In this document: positions 25,121-34,500 of the stretch, piece by piece
Numbering within the stretch: position 1 is the stretch's first letter
Layout: each line of letters opens with the position of its first letter
Assembly (NCBI RefSeq): GCF_003259225.1
Contig: NZ_QHJF01000034.1
Span: forward strand, 1-61,581
Reading direction: 5' to 3'
DNA length: 61,581 bases
Source of the DNA: Marinomonas arctica
GTDB lineage: Bacteria; Pseudomonadota; Gammaproteobacteria; Pseudomonadales; Marinomonadaceae
Notes under the pieces: model-generated
Database searches by the model: none
Seen by the model: only the letters and a program-made list of their open reading frames with translations
Told to the model about the DNA's origin: nothing
Program-made: the position numbers and the translations under genes

Positions 25121-25157
25121 TTGACATTCTCTCTTCTTACTGAAGAGAGAATGTCAA
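25121..25157. repeat. Perfect 16-bp inverted repeat after the TRAP operon
   Basis: The arms TTGACATTCTCTCTTC and its exact complement are separated by 5 nt, 22 bp after the DctM gene and before the ArsR-type gene. No T run follows on the plus strand. The outer core TGACATTC/GAATGTCA is shared with the xdh terminator at 6993-7043, so this could be a dispersed palindromic repeat as well as a terminator. Confidence 0.75.
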
Positions 25158-25216
25158 TTAAAACTTGATAAGGATCACAATTCTCGATATAAATGCATCT
25201 TCAACTGGAGATGACG

Positions 25217-26137
25217 ATGAGTAAAAAGTTCTTATTGCTTACCCCTGAAGATGGGTCCGATGTATTAAAAAGCCTAGCAGCCCCAGCCAGATTGGCTATC
25301 TTGTCCTTACTGCACGAAAAAGGCCCAATGAATGTTAATGACATTGCCGATTTCCTAGAATTACCTCAATCCTCAACCTCCAGCCATCTAAACTCCCTTG
25401 AAAGTGCAGGGTTAATTACCACCGAAAGCCAAAAAGGCCGCAAAGGCAGTCAAAAAATTTGCCGCGCAGTCCACGAAGAGATTGTCTTATCCTTCAGTCA
25501 TACCAAGCAAAAACAAAGCAATGTCATCGAAGTCTCCATGCCGGTTGGCTTGTATTCTGAATTTGATGTCATGGCGCCTTGTGGTCTGTGTTCTGACTCC
25601 GGCATTGTGGGGTATTTAGACAGTCCAGACACTTATCTCTCACCGGATCGTATGCGTGCCAGCTTATTATGGTTCACTAAAGGTTATGTGGAATATCAAT
25701 TCCCCAACAACGCGCGCATTGCAGGCCAAACAGTAAAAGAACTGGAGCTGGTAATGGAATTGTCTTCAGAAGTACCCGGCACCTCAGAAAACTGGCCTTC
25801 TGATATACATATTTCCCTAAATGGTAAAACCGCAGCCATTTGGACGGCACCTGGCGATTACGGCGATCATCGCGGCAAATATACCCCAGATTGGTGGAAG
25901 CTTGCTGGCAGCCAGTACGGCCATTTAAAAAGCTTTCGGGTCACTCATGATGGCACTTATATTGATGGAGTACGTGTTTCAGATGTTTGTTTGAAAGACC
26001 TAGCTTTGGAAGAACACAGGTCTATTCGCGTACGAATTTCCGTCCCTGACGACGCCGAGCATCCTGGTGGAATTAATATTTTTGGCAAGCACTTTGGCAA
26101 TTATGACCAAGACATTATTTTACGCCTTCAATCTTGA
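25217..26137 (+). CDS. ArsR-type regulator with a large C-terminal sensor domain
   Basis: The start was set at the ATG after CTGGAGATGACG (GGAG), giving 306 residues. Residues 10-90 form a winged helix (VLKSLAAPARLAILSLLHEKGPMNVNDIADFLELPQSSTSSHLNSLESAGLI). The remaining 200 residues are rich in strands and Trp/Gly and look like a sugar-binding beta domain. No metal-binding Cys pair typical of ArsR is obvious; the CGLC pair near residue 124 is in the C-terminal part. It precedes the arabinofuranosidase/ABC operon and is its likely regulator. I do not know a named family for the C-terminal domain. Confidence 0.85.
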   Translation: MSKKFLLLTPEDGSDVLKSLAAPARLAILSLLHEKGPMNVNDIADFLELPQSSTSSHLNSLESAGLITTESQKGRKGSQKICRAVHEEIVLSFSHTKQKQSNVIEVSMPVGLYSEFDVMAPCGLCSDSGIVGYLDSPDTYLSPDRMRASLLWFTKGYVEYQFPNNARIAGQTVKELELVMELSSEVPGTSENWPSDIHISLNGKTAAIWTAPGDYGDHRGKYTPDWWKLAGSQYGHLKSFRVTHDGTYIDGVRVSDVCLKDLALEEHRSIRVRISVPDDAEHPGGINIFGKHFGNYDQDIILRLQS

Positions 26138-26284
26138 CCTCATACACAATATCTTATTTTCTGATGTGGATATTCATAAGCCAGCCCCAAAAAATAGTAA
26201 TTCAAAAAATTCATATATTTTAATACCTTAGCAATCACTAAAATACTTACCTCGTTCTTTTTTTGTTACACCCTCCACTCAAAC

Positions 26285-26300
26285 ATACCAATTTTGGTAT
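26285..26300. promoter_or_regulatory. Candidate operator palindrome ATACCAA-TT-TTGGTAT
   Basis: This perfect 7-2-7 palindrome lies 138 bp before the arabinofuranosidase start, in the gap between the ArsR-type gene and the operon. Confidence 0.5.
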
Positions 26301-26331
26301 TTAATTGCACAAAAAATACACGTCTTATTGA

Positions 26332-26346
26332 TTGACCTCAGGTCAA
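26332..26346. promoter_or_regulatory. Candidate operator palindrome TTGACCT-C-AGGTCAA
   Basis: This perfect 7-1-7 palindrome lies 92 bp before the arabinofuranosidase start. It could also overlap a -35 element (TTGACC). Confidence 0.55.
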
Positions 26347-26438
26347 ACATGCTTTTAATATCCACTAATCAGATAATAAACAAAAAATCAGATATTTAAT
26401 AAATCTGAATATCCTACAAAAATAAAAAAGGAGTAAGC

Positions 26439-27947
26439 ATGCGCGCTAACGTAACTGCACACAAAGATTATGTGATTGCCAAAATAGACCCTCGTCTTTA
26501 TGGCTCTTTCATCGAACACTTAGGTCGCGCTGTTTACAGTGGCATCTATGAACCAGACCATGAAACCGCCGACAAACATGGCTTTCGCCAAGATGTCATC
26601 GAGCTAATTAAAGACATTGATGTCCCCGTGACACGCTACCCCGGTGGCAACTTTGTTTCTGCTTACAACTGGGAAGATGGCATTGGACCAAAAGAAGACC
26701 GCCCGACTCGTCTCGACCTTGCTTGGCATACGTCCGAAAGCAACGAGGTTGGTATCCATGAATTCGCCGAGTGGGCTGAACAAGCAGGTACTGAAATGAT
26801 GTTGGCGGTGAACCTTGGCTCACGAGGCTTAGACGAAGCCCGCGCTTTTCTAGAATACGTCAATCATCCCGGTGGCTCCTATTGGTCTGACCTGCGCAAA
26901 CAAAACGGTCGCGAAGCACCTTGGAATGTCAAACTCTGGTGCCTTGGAAATGAAATGGATGGCCCTTGGCAAATCGGCCAAAAAACCGCAGCGGAATACG
27001 GTCGGGTCGCCTTTGAAACGGCCAAAGCCATGCGCGCTTTTGATAAAAATATTGAGTTGGTCGTTTGTGGCTCGTCTTCCCCTAAAATGGCGACATATCC
27101 TGAATGGGAAAGCACAGTTCTGGATTATACCTATGACACGGTTGACTACATTTCCCTGCACATGTATTTCGATAATCACGAAAAAAACATGGCAAATTAT
27201 TTAGCAAAAGCCTGTCTACTCGATAACTACATCGACACTATCGCCGCGGTGATTAAAGCGACGAAAGCCAAAAAACGCTCCAAACATGATGTGTATATTT
27301 CCTTTGATGAATGGAACGTCTGGTACCACTCGAATGAGCAGGACAAGAAAATTCTCGGCGGCAATGACGGCTGGCCACATGCCCCGGCTTTATTAGAAGA
27401 CATCTACGACTTTGCCGACACCCTACAAGTAGGCTGCATTCTGAATACCTTTATCCGCCACAGCGACGTGGTAAAAATTGGTTGTTTGGCGCAATTAGTG
27501 AACGTTATTGCGCCCATCATGACCGTTAAAGGTGGCCCAGCTTGGCGCCAGTCTACTTACTATCCCTATTTATACGCATCTCAATATGGTCGTGGCACAG
27601 CGCTAAATCTTGCGGTGAACTCTCCAAGCTATGACACAGAGTTTGCTAAAAATGTGGCTTACTTGGATATTTCCGCAGTAGTGTCCGATAAAGACGGCGC
27701 ATTGACCTTCTTCATTGTGAATCGCCACCCTGACGAAAGCATTGAGTTAGACCTATCTCTGCAAGGCTTCACACATCAACGCATCATTATGGATAAAGTC
27801 ATGTCAGGTCATGCACTCGACGCCAAAAATGGTCCAGAAGCAGAACCCGTCGCGCCAAAAGACGGCCAAGGTGCTGCTGTGACACAGCAGAAACTAACGG
27901 CAAGCATTGCTCCTATGAGCTATCGCATGATTCGACTTGGGGTGTAA
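26439..27947 (+). CDS. abfA: Alpha-L-arabinofuranosidase, GH51
   Basis: The 502-residue protein matches the GH51 pattern: RLYGSFIEHLGRAVYSGIYEP, VTRYPGGNFVSAYNWEDGIGP, acid/base Glu in WCLGNEMDGPWQIG and nucleophile Glu in YISFDEWNVWYH. There is no signal peptide, so it acts in the cytoplasm on short arabinosides brought in by the ABC importer encoded directly downstream. It is the first gene of the operon and is preceded by palindromic operator candidates. Confidence 0.96.
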   Translation: MRANVTAHKDYVIAKIDPRLYGSFIEHLGRAVYSGIYEPDHETADKHGFRQDVIELIKDIDVPVTRYPGGNFVSAYNWEDGIGPKEDRPTRLDLAWHTSESNEVGIHEFAEWAEQAGTEMMLAVNLGSRGLDEARAFLEYVNHPGGSYWSDLRKQNGREAPWNVKLWCLGNEMDGPWQIGQKTAAEYGRVAFETAKAMRAFDKNIELVVCGSSSPKMATYPEWESTVLDYTYDTVDYISLHMYFDNHEKNMANYLAKACLLDNYIDTIAAVIKATKAKKRSKHDVYISFDEWNVWYHSNEQDKKILGGNDGWPHAPALLEDIYDFADTLQVGCILNTFIRHSDVVKIGCLAQLVNVIAPIMTVKGGPAWRQSTYYPYLYASQYGRGTALNLAVNSPSYDTEFAKNVAYLDISAVVSDKDGALTFFIVNRHPDESIELDLSLQGFTHQRIIMDKVMSGHALDAKNGPEAEPVAPKDGQGAAVTQQKLTASIAPMSYRMIRLGV

Positions 27948-27990
27948 TCCCCCAAGTTCTTCCGTTTAACACTGGCTGAGAGAGGAAACC

Positions 27991-29091
27991 ATGTCTGCAT
28001 CTATCTCTATAAAAAATATAACAAAGCGATATGACAGCGTAACCGTATTAGATGACATCAACTTGCACATTGAAGACGGTGAATTTGTTGTCTTCCTTGG
28101 TCCTTCTGGTTGCGGAAAATCTACCCTATTGCGCATGATTGCGGGGCTAGAATCCATCACAGAAGGCAGCATTGAAATTGGCGACAAACGCATTGATACC
28201 TTGCCATCTGGTCAACGTGGTGTGGCTATGGTGTTTCAGTCCTATGCGCTCTACCCTCACATGACGACCCGTCAAAACATGTCATTTGGCCTCGAAAACG
28301 TAAACGTCGCGCAAGACGAGATTGACCGTCGCGTCAATGACGCGGCAAAAATCCTCGAAATCGATCATTTACTGGATCGTAAGCCTGGAAGATTGTCTGG
28401 CGGTCAACGTCAACGTGTTGCCATAGGCCGTGCCATTGTCAAAGAACCAAAAGCCTTCCTGTTTGATGAACCCTTGTCTAACCTAGATGCCGCTTTACGA
28501 GGCAGGACACGATTGGAACTGGCGCAGCTCCATCAGCGCCTTGGTTCGACCATGATCTTTGTTACCCACGATCAGGTGGAAGCCATGACACTGGCCGATC
28601 GTATTGTCATCATGCACAAGCAAAAAATCGAGCAAATCGGCACACCGATGGAAATATATCAACACCCCGTCAGTCGTTTTGTGGCCGAATTCGTCGGTTC
28701 TCCCCCTATGTCTATGTTGCCGATTAACCACATTGAAAACACAGTGGATGGCGTCACCGTAGAAGTCAGTGGCGCTGGTAAAGTCGTTACTGCGATCACA
28801 CTGCCGCAGGATTTCAATGCCAAAGATGCCGTAATCGGTATTCGAGCAGAAGACACCGCCATTGTTTCCCCACAAGAAGAAGGACTGGATCTAACCATCA
28901 AGGTTGTCGAGCGGCTGGGGGATCGTACTCTACTGTACGGCACCTTAGTGGATGGCACAGAGCTTATTGCAGAAGATACAGGTCGCTCTAAAGTAAAAGC
29001 AGGCGAAACAGTGAGAGTGTCTATTTCACCCCATGCCGCGCATATTTTTGACGGTAATGGCTTGGCTCATCACAGCCAAAGGGAGGTGTAA
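27991..29091 (+). CDS. Carbohydrate ABC importer ATPase (MsmX/UgpC type)
   Basis: The 366-residue protein has Walker A GPSGCGKST, Q-loop VFQSYALYPHM, signature LSGGQRQRVAIGRAIV, Walker B FLFDEPLSNLDA and H-loop FVTHDQ. A C-terminal TOBE/OB region (about 240-366) is typical of CUT1 sugar importers. It is 43 bp after the GH51 gene and adjoins two permease genes. It should energise uptake of arabino-oligosaccharides. Confidence 0.95.
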   Translation: MSASISIKNITKRYDSVTVLDDINLHIEDGEFVVFLGPSGCGKSTLLRMIAGLESITEGSIEIGDKRIDTLPSGQRGVAMVFQSYALYPHMTTRQNMSFGLENVNVAQDEIDRRVNDAAKILEIDHLLDRKPGRLSGGQRQRVAIGRAIVKEPKAFLFDEPLSNLDAALRGRTRLELAQLHQRLGSTMIFVTHDQVEAMTLADRIVIMHKQKIEQIGTPMEIYQHPVSRFVAEFVGSPPMSMLPINHIENTVDGVTVEVSGAGKVVTAITLPQDFNAKDAVIGIRAEDTAIVSPQEEGLDLTIKVVERLGDRTLLYGTLVDGTELIAEDTGRSKVKAGETVRVSISPHAAHIFDGNGLAHHSQREV

Positions 29092-29092
29092 G

Positions 29093-29974
29093 ATGGCAGA
29101 AAGCTATCGTCGTTCTCGCTGGTCAAATGGCCTATTTGTCGTACCCTATCTTAGCGTTTTTTTAACGTTACTCGTTTTTCCACTAGGCTGGGGGATTTGG
29201 CTTTCCCTCAATAAAGTCGATCTTTTTGGTGGCGAACGTTTTATTGGCTTAAAAAACTACGCGCGGGTATTGAACGACCCGATTTTTGCTCAAGCGGTAA
29301 AAAATACCGTCATTTTTGTTGGTGTGTCTGTGCCGACCTTGGTCATGTTAGGTTTGTTTCTGGCATTAGCTTTGAACAAAACCACAAAAGGGTCGTCTTT
29401 CTTACGAGGTTTGTTTTTTGCCTCTTCCATCTTATCGGTCACCATAGTCACGCTCATTTGGCGAATCGTTTTTATTCCTAATGATGGCTTAATGGCGCTG
29501 ATCTTTGAATATTTCGGTTGGCAACCCATTGGTTTCCTCTCAACCACTGGTTGGTCGTTATTTTCGGTTGGTGTCGCAACGGTATGGTGGTGTATCGGTT
29601 TGCCCATGATGCTGTTCTTGGCGGCATTACAGCAAATACCGAAAGACCTTTATGAAGCTGCGGCTCTCGACAACGCCTCCCGCTGGCGCGTCCTCACGCG
29701 CATCACACTGCCTTCGATTAAGTCGACAATAATGCTGGTTGCCGTGATTCAAGTGGTCATGCAATTCCAGTTGTTTGGTCAAGCTCAATTAATGACCAAT
29801 GGTGGTCCAGCGGGCTCCTCTCGCCCAATCGTTATGTACATCTATGAAGTAGGTTTTTTACGCTGGGACATTGGTATGGGTGCTGCGGCATCACAAATTC
29901 TGTTTTTAATCATCCTATGTGCCGCCATGCTGCAATATTGGATCAGCACTCGTAAAGAGGAGGTAGACGCATGA
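29093..29974 (+). CDS. Sugar ABC importer permease 1 (MalF/UgpA type)
   Basis: The start was set at MAESYRRSRWSNG, right after GGGAGGTGTAAG and 1 bp past the ATPase stop; the longer frame merely overlaps the ATPase gene. The 293-residue protein has six membrane segments and the EAA loop DLYEAAALDNASRWRVLTRITLP. It pairs with the second permease, whose start overlaps its stop by 4 bp. Confidence 0.94.
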   Translation: MAESYRRSRWSNGLFVVPYLSVFLTLLVFPLGWGIWLSLNKVDLFGGERFIGLKNYARVLNDPIFAQAVKNTVIFVGVSVPTLVMLGLFLALALNKTTKGSSFLRGLFFASSILSVTIVTLIWRIVFIPNDGLMALIFEYFGWQPIGFLSTTGWSLFSVGVATVWWCIGLPMMLFLAALQQIPKDLYEAAALDNASRWRVLTRITLPSIKSTIMLVAVIQVVMQFQLFGQAQLMTNGGPAGSSRPIVMYIYEVGFLRWDIGMGAAASQILFLIILCAAMLQYWISTRKEEVDA

Positions 29975-30816
29975 AAACCATGAATTATTCTCCTGAGCAT
30001 TTAACCTCAAACCGCCATCTGTTTTGGATAGCGGCTGTCCTTGGCGTCATTATGATGGCACCAGTTGCGTGGATTATCGGCTTGTCTCTAAAAGACAACG
30101 CCGAATTGCTCAAAGGCACCGAAGCCGTTTTTGCTATGCCGTATACCTTGGTGAACTACGCCAATATTCTGGAATCATCCAGTGTGTTTGGTTGGTTTAT
30201 AAATTCGATGATAGTGGCGATCGGCCAAACCATCGGCGTCTTGCTGCTGTCTTCTCTTGCTGGCTATGCCTTTGCAAGGCTGGAATTCCCCTTCCGCAAA
30301 ACATTGTTCATCATTGTATTATTTGGCTTAGCGGTACCAGAACAAGCCGTCATTATTGCACGCCATCAAATGTTCAACTGGTTTGATCTGCATAACACGC
30401 ACATAGGCTTAATATTGCCTAATTTGTCTTCTGCGTTTGGCGTTTTTCTGATGACGCAATTCTTCCGAGCCATCCCCAAAGAAATCGACGAAGCCGCCAT
30501 GCTCGACAACGCTTCCACCTTTCGTATTTTTTGGAAAGTGTTGCTGCCACTGACGCTGCCCGCCCAAGCAACGTTAGGTATTTTCACCTTTTTGCAAGCT
30601 TGGAATGACTATTGGTGGCCACTCATCTCAGCGACCAAAGCCGATATGTACACACTCACCATAGGCATCGCCTCCTCACAAACCAACTTTGCGCAGTCAG
30701 AAGGCTTAGGGTTTTTAGGCGCTCAAGCCGTCTTTGCCTCTTTACCTGTGGTGATCGTCTATATCTTTTTCCAGCGCCACATCGTCACGGCGGTCTCTGG
30801 CGGTGCCGTGAAATAA
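29971..30816 (+). CDS. Sugar ABC importer permease 2 (MalG/UgpE type)
   Basis: The 281-residue protein has six membrane segments and the EAA loop EIDEAAMLDNASTFRIFWKVLLPL. AGGAGG precedes the ATG inside the end of the first permease gene. Together they form the CUT1-type channel for the GH51-linked sugar. Confidence 0.94.
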   Translation: MKTMNYSPEHLTSNRHLFWIAAVLGVIMMAPVAWIIGLSLKDNAELLKGTEAVFAMPYTLVNYANILESSSVFGWFINSMIVAIGQTIGVLLLSSLAGYAFARLEFPFRKTLFIIVLFGLAVPEQAVIIARHQMFNWFDLHNTHIGLILPNLSSAFGVFLMTQFFRAIPKEIDEAAMLDNASTFRIFWKVLLPLTLPAQATLGIFTFLQAWNDYWWPLISATKADMYTLTIGIASSQTNFAQSEGLGFLGAQAVFASLPVVIVYIFFQRHIVTAVSGGAVK

Positions 30817-30870
30817 CCCTCACCATGACAAGTAAAAAAACAAACAATAACAACCTAGGAGAAAAAAATA

Positions 30871-32181
30871 ATGAAAAGATTACTTCTCGGAACAACAGCA
30901 ATAAGCTTATTGGCGCTATCGCCCTTAGCCAATGCCAATACCACCATAGAGTTACAACGCTTCTTTGGTGCCTGCGAAGCAGAGTACGGTAAGGCAACCG
31001 ACATATCCGCTGCCGTTGGTGAGTGTGGCATTATTACAACGCTCGTCAATAAATTCGAAGCAGACAACCCAGATATCAAGGTCAATGTCACCACCGTAGA
31101 ATGGCCAGGATACGATCAGTTAAACGCACAGTTAGCCTCTCGCTCTGCCCCTGATGTGGTGTCGATGCATTATTCTGCTATGTCAGATTATCAATCTCGT
31201 GGATTGTTGGTGCCGCTTGATGATGTGTTAAAAGGGCAAAATATCAAAGCATCCGATTTCACCGATGCCGCTATCTCCAGTGTGACAAAAGAGAACAAAG
31301 TGTACGCCCTGCCCTTTGACAACTGGACCATGCTCTTTCACGTTAACAACAACCTGATGAAAAAGGCAGATCTGCTGACAGCGGATGGTAAACCCATATT
31401 GCCCAACAGCAGCGATACGCTTTTTGCCCAAGGTGAGCAATTCAAGCGTGCAACGAATAAGCCTTTCCTAGTGCAAATTTCAGCCAATGAAACCGCCTCT
31501 TACGCACGTATTTTTTACACACTTATGATGCAACAAGACAGTAAGTTTTTTGATGACCCAAATCGCATCGACTTAAGCGGAAACGACGCCAAAGCCGCCC
31601 TTACCTTAATGAAAGACATTGTAGACAAGGGATTAAGCACCCAAGATTTAGATTACCCTGCAGCCGTATCGGCTTTTGCCAATGGCGACGGAGGTATCGC
31701 GGTGAATGGAACGTGGCTGATTGGCACGTACGATGCGCAATCAAAAGAACCGAATAATGCCTTGTCTGATGGCTACAGTGTTTTCCCTGTGCCACAATTT
31801 TTCCAACAAAAAGACGCGACCTATGCGGATGGCCACGGTTGGGTTGTGCCTCGCGGGGACCGAACGGATGAAAAAATGGCCGCCATTGGGAAACTGTTTA
31901 AGTTTTTCTATGACAACAACTATGAATGGTCTCGAACAGGGCACTTACCAACGGTGAAAAAAGTCATTACCAGTGAGGCATTCAAATCCTTACCTCATCG
32001 CAGTGATATTGCGAAAGTGGCCACAACAGGACAAGCCTTGCCGGCTGAGGTATTACGTCAATTTGCCATCCAAGATATTATCGGTGAAGAGTTAGGTTCT
32101 GCGGTGAATAGTGACAAATCGATAGACGATGCTCTAAAAACAGCGCAATATCGTGTTAATGACTTGTTAGAAAATATCTAA
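30871..32181 (+). CDS. Sugar ABC importer substrate-binding protein
   Basis: The 436-residue extracellular solute-binding protein has a signal peptide MKRLLLGTTAISLLALSPLANA. The mature part opens NTTIELQRFFGACEAEYGKA and has the family segments LVNKFEADNPDIKVNVTTVEWPGYDQL and GDGGIAVNGTWLIG. Two Cys (in GACEAEY and GECGII) near the start may form a disulfide. It follows the permeases by 54 bp and ends at a hairpin terminator. The ligand is inferred as an arabinose-containing oligosaccharide. Confidence 0.94.
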   Translation: MKRLLLGTTAISLLALSPLANANTTIELQRFFGACEAEYGKATDISAAVGECGIITTLVNKFEADNPDIKVNVTTVEWPGYDQLNAQLASRSAPDVVSMHYSAMSDYQSRGLLVPLDDVLKGQNIKASDFTDAAISSVTKENKVYALPFDNWTMLFHVNNNLMKKADLLTADGKPILPNSSDTLFAQGEQFKRATNKPFLVQISANETASYARIFYTLMMQQDSKFFDDPNRIDLSGNDAKAALTLMKDIVDKGLSTQDLDYPAAVSAFANGDGGIAVNGTWLIGTYDAQSKEPNNALSDGYSVFPVPQFFQQKDATYADGHGWVVPRGDRTDEKMAAIGKLFKFFYDNNYEWSRTGHLPTVKKVITSEAFKSLPHRSDIAKVATTGQALPAEVLRQFAIQDIIGEELGSAVNSDKSIDDALKTAQYRVNDLLENI

Positions 32182-32190
32182 TTTATTCTT

Positions 32191-32215
32191 AACGGGGGCT
32201 TCGGCTCCCGTTTAT
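32191..32215 (+). terminator. Terminator after the sugar-binding protein gene
   Basis: The arms AACGGGgGC and GcTCCCGTT surround a CTTCGG-type loop, followed by a T-rich stretch. The mutarotase gene begins 22 bp later, so read-through or a separate promoter would be needed. Confidence 0.75.
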
Positions 32216-32236
32216 TTCAATAAAAGAGCTTTTACC

Positions 32237-33217
32237 ATGAACCTAGCGCCAGACTTAAACCAAGTTCAGTGCATTACACTTACTAACGCACAACTTAAGG
32301 TCAACATCTTAACCTTAGGAGCCAGTATTCAATCCATTTATCTAAAAGGGTATGCGCACTCGCTCGTCTTAGGATCATCGAATCTATCCGACTATCTTGG
32401 TGACGCCAAGTATTTCGGAGCCGTTGTCGGACGCGTCGCCAATCGGACCGCCAAAGGCCATGCTGTCGTCGACGGTAAAACTTACCAATTGCCACTGACA
32501 TTACCAGAACCTCATCATTTACATGGTGGTCCTGCAGGCACAGGCAGTAAAAATTGGTCGGTCGTCGAGCAAGCCGATGATAGAGTGCAACTGCAGACAC
32601 AACTTAGCGACGGTGAAATGGGGTATCCCGGTAACATGGTGGTTAATGTTGTCTATCAATTACTCGATAACAGTTTAGAAATGGACATTACTGCGACCAC
32701 AGATCGCTTAACTATTTGTAACTTTGCAGGTCACAGCTATCTTAACCTAGATGGCACAGGCTCAATTCTGGACCATCAACTTCACATCAAAGCCGACCAT
32801 TATTTACCTGTCGATAACGAGCTGATTCCTACCGGCGAAGTCACTCCTACCGAAGGAAGCACCTTTGATTTTAATCAGTTACGCCGTATTGGCCGTGAAG
32901 ATTACCCAGGGCTTGATACGAATTTCTGCCTTTCGCTTTGCAACCGCCCATTACAAACCGTAGCGACGCTCAAAGCGCCCATTACCGGGCTCACCCTAGA
33001 TTACCAAACCACCGAGCCAGGATTGCAGGTCTATGACGGACGACACATTCAACTCAGTGCCGCATCCAACATCAACCCAGGCAGGCTGACAGCGTACGCC
33101 GGTCTTGCCCTAGAAGCACAACATTGGCCAGATGCGGTTCACCAGTCTCATTTTCCGCCTATTTTGTTAGCACCAGAAGATCGCTATCAACAAATTACGC
33201 GCTATGTCTTTAGGTAG
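32237..33217 (+). CDS. galM: Aldose 1-epimerase (galactose mutarotase family)
   Basis: The 326-residue protein has GalM-type motifs: GAVVGRVANRTAKGHAVVDGKTYQL, LHGGPAGTGSKNW (first active-site His), AGHSYLNLDG (second His), PGLDTNFCL (Asp) and GLALEAQHWPDAVH (catalytic Glu). It interconverts alpha and beta anomers of the sugar released by the GH51 enzyme. It is the last gene of the arabinoside module and ends at a bidirectional terminator. Confidence 0.94.
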   Translation: MNLAPDLNQVQCITLTNAQLKVNILTLGASIQSIYLKGYAHSLVLGSSNLSDYLGDAKYFGAVVGRVANRTAKGHAVVDGKTYQLPLTLPEPHHLHGGPAGTGSKNWSVVEQADDRVQLQTQLSDGEMGYPGNMVVNVVYQLLDNSLEMDITATTDRLTICNFAGHSYLNLDGTGSILDHQLHIKADHYLPVDNELIPTGEVTPTEGSTFDFNQLRRIGREDYPGLDTNFCLSLCNRPLQTVATLKAPITGLTLDYQTTEPGLQVYDGRHIQLSAASNINPGRLTAYAGLALEAQHWPDAVHQSHFPPILLAPEDRYQQITRYVFR

Positions 33218-33245
33218 TTTTTAACATTACACCACCTAAAAACAC

Positions 33246-33288
33246 AAAAAAGGGGCTTTCTATGGCAAATATAGAAAGCCCCTTTTTT
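33246..33288. terminator. Bidirectional terminator between galM and the siderophore-binding gene
   Basis: An 18-bp perfect stem (AGGGGCTTTCTAT and its complement, extended by A and T runs) lies between convergent genes. Confidence 0.93.
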
Positions 33289-33299
33289 CATTTCAAAAA

Positions 33300-34388
33300 T
33301 TAATTGTCTAACGACAACATAAAGGTTCCTTTTGGTGTTACAGGTAAATATTTTTTGTAAAAATCTAAGTAGGCTTGTTCAGGATTCAAATCGGAAAATA
33401 AATCTGGATACATGGATTTTGCGTAAAACTCGATCATCGCAGCATCTAAAATAGTACGGCATGCGCCATGATAGGCACCAAATAAACGATTATTTTGCAC
33501 CGCCGAAATGGAAGACCAACCCAAGCGATCCTTATACCCAGCCAAACGTTTACGAGCTTCCGCGGTGTCAACACCTTGTCCCATCAGCATAGAATCCGTC
33601 CCCTTGCCTGTCTCGTAGCCAGTGATAATGATCACATCTGGATTCGAAGCAATAACTTGCTCAGGGTTCAACTGCCCCCACCATTCAACAAATGGTGCGG
33701 AAATATTATCGCCACCCGCCATGGTTGAAATCGCGCCCCACATGTTTTTACCAAAGGTATAACCCAGCTCTTGCACACCCGATGCACCAAACTCCGTATA
33801 CACTTTTGGCTGTGGTAAATTGGCAGCGGCAAGACGCTTACTGATGTTTTCTACGGTTTGCTTATACTCTTCAGCAATCTTTGCGGCTCTCGCTTCTTGT
33901 CCGGTGATCAAACCAATCAGCTCGGTACTTTTAATGTGTCGCTCCACCGTTTGAGCGTTGTAATCGACCACAACAACAGAGATGCCAGCATTTTCAAGAC
34001 GCTCAATATCCGAGCCCAAACCTTTGAATTGCCATTCGGCTAACATCAACACATCTGGATTTAAACTAATGGCTTTTTCCACCGAGAAGGTTTGCGTATC
34101 AACACGGCCAATTTCTGGAATATCTTGTAATGAAGGACGGTGCTTCACATACATTTCCCAACTAGCGGAGCGCGCTTCCCATATGTACTTAGACATGGCA
34201 ACCACCTTGTCATAAGCCGCTTCCGTACCAATGGCCATATAATCTTCTGGATAAAAACCCACGATAACTCGCTGGGCGGGCGAATTAAACGTCACATCAC
34301 GGTCAAGCACATCTTTTACCGTCACTTGACTGGCCCAAGACAAACCTACCCATAGAGTAAATACACACATCACAAACGACTTAATCAT
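33300..34388 (-). CDS. Periplasmic iron-siderophore/heme-type ABC binding protein (FepB/BtuF fold)
   Basis: The 362-residue protein has a signal peptide ending SWA-SQ. The TroA-like fold begins at VTVKDVLDRDVTFNSPAQRVIVGF, with ENAGISVVVVDYN and PEQVIASNPDVIIITG segments. No permease or ATPase gene adjoins it, so it must use another transport set. A near-perfect Fur box lies 35 bp upstream, so iron limitation should induce it. Confidence 0.9.
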   Translation of the reverse strand: MIKSFVMCVFTLWVGLSWASQVTVKDVLDRDVTFNSPAQRVIVGFYPEDYMAIGTEAAYDKVVAMSKYIWEARSASWEMYVKHRPSLQDIPEIGRVDTQTFSVEKAISLNPDVLMLAEWQFKGLGSDIERLENAGISVVVVDYNAQTVERHIKSTELIGLITGQEARAAKIAEEYKQTVENISKRLAAANLPQPKVYTEFGASGVQELGYTFGKNMWGAISTMAGGDNISAPFVEWWGQLNPEQVIASNPDVIIITGYETGKGTDSMLMGQGVDTAEARKRLAGYKDRLGWSSISAVQNNRLFGAYHGACRTILDAAMIEFYAKSMYPDLFSDLNPEQAYLDFYKKYLPVTPKGTFMLSLDN

Positions 34389-34421
34389 GATAATACCTTA
34401 TACAAGAAATATTAGGCGGGT

Positions 34422-34438
34422 ATGATAATCGTTATCAC
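34422..34438 (-). promoter_or_regulatory. Fur box
   Basis: The palindrome TGATAATCGTTATCA matches the core of the GATAATGATAATCATTATC consensus. It lies 35 bp upstream of the binding-protein start. Confidence 0.82.
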
Positions 34439-34500
34439 TTCATTTTAATATTACTTCTTGCTCTTTTTATGCCTAAATCGACAGAAAAAAGGACATAAAA

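Larger units (their letters stand above)
26138..26438. other. Promoter region of the arabinofuranosidase operon
   Basis: This 301-bp AT-rich gap holds no gene. It contains two perfect palindromes (26285-26300 and 26332-26346, listed separately) and a TCAGAT/ATCTGA inverted repeat at 26388-26408. Confidence 0.6.
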
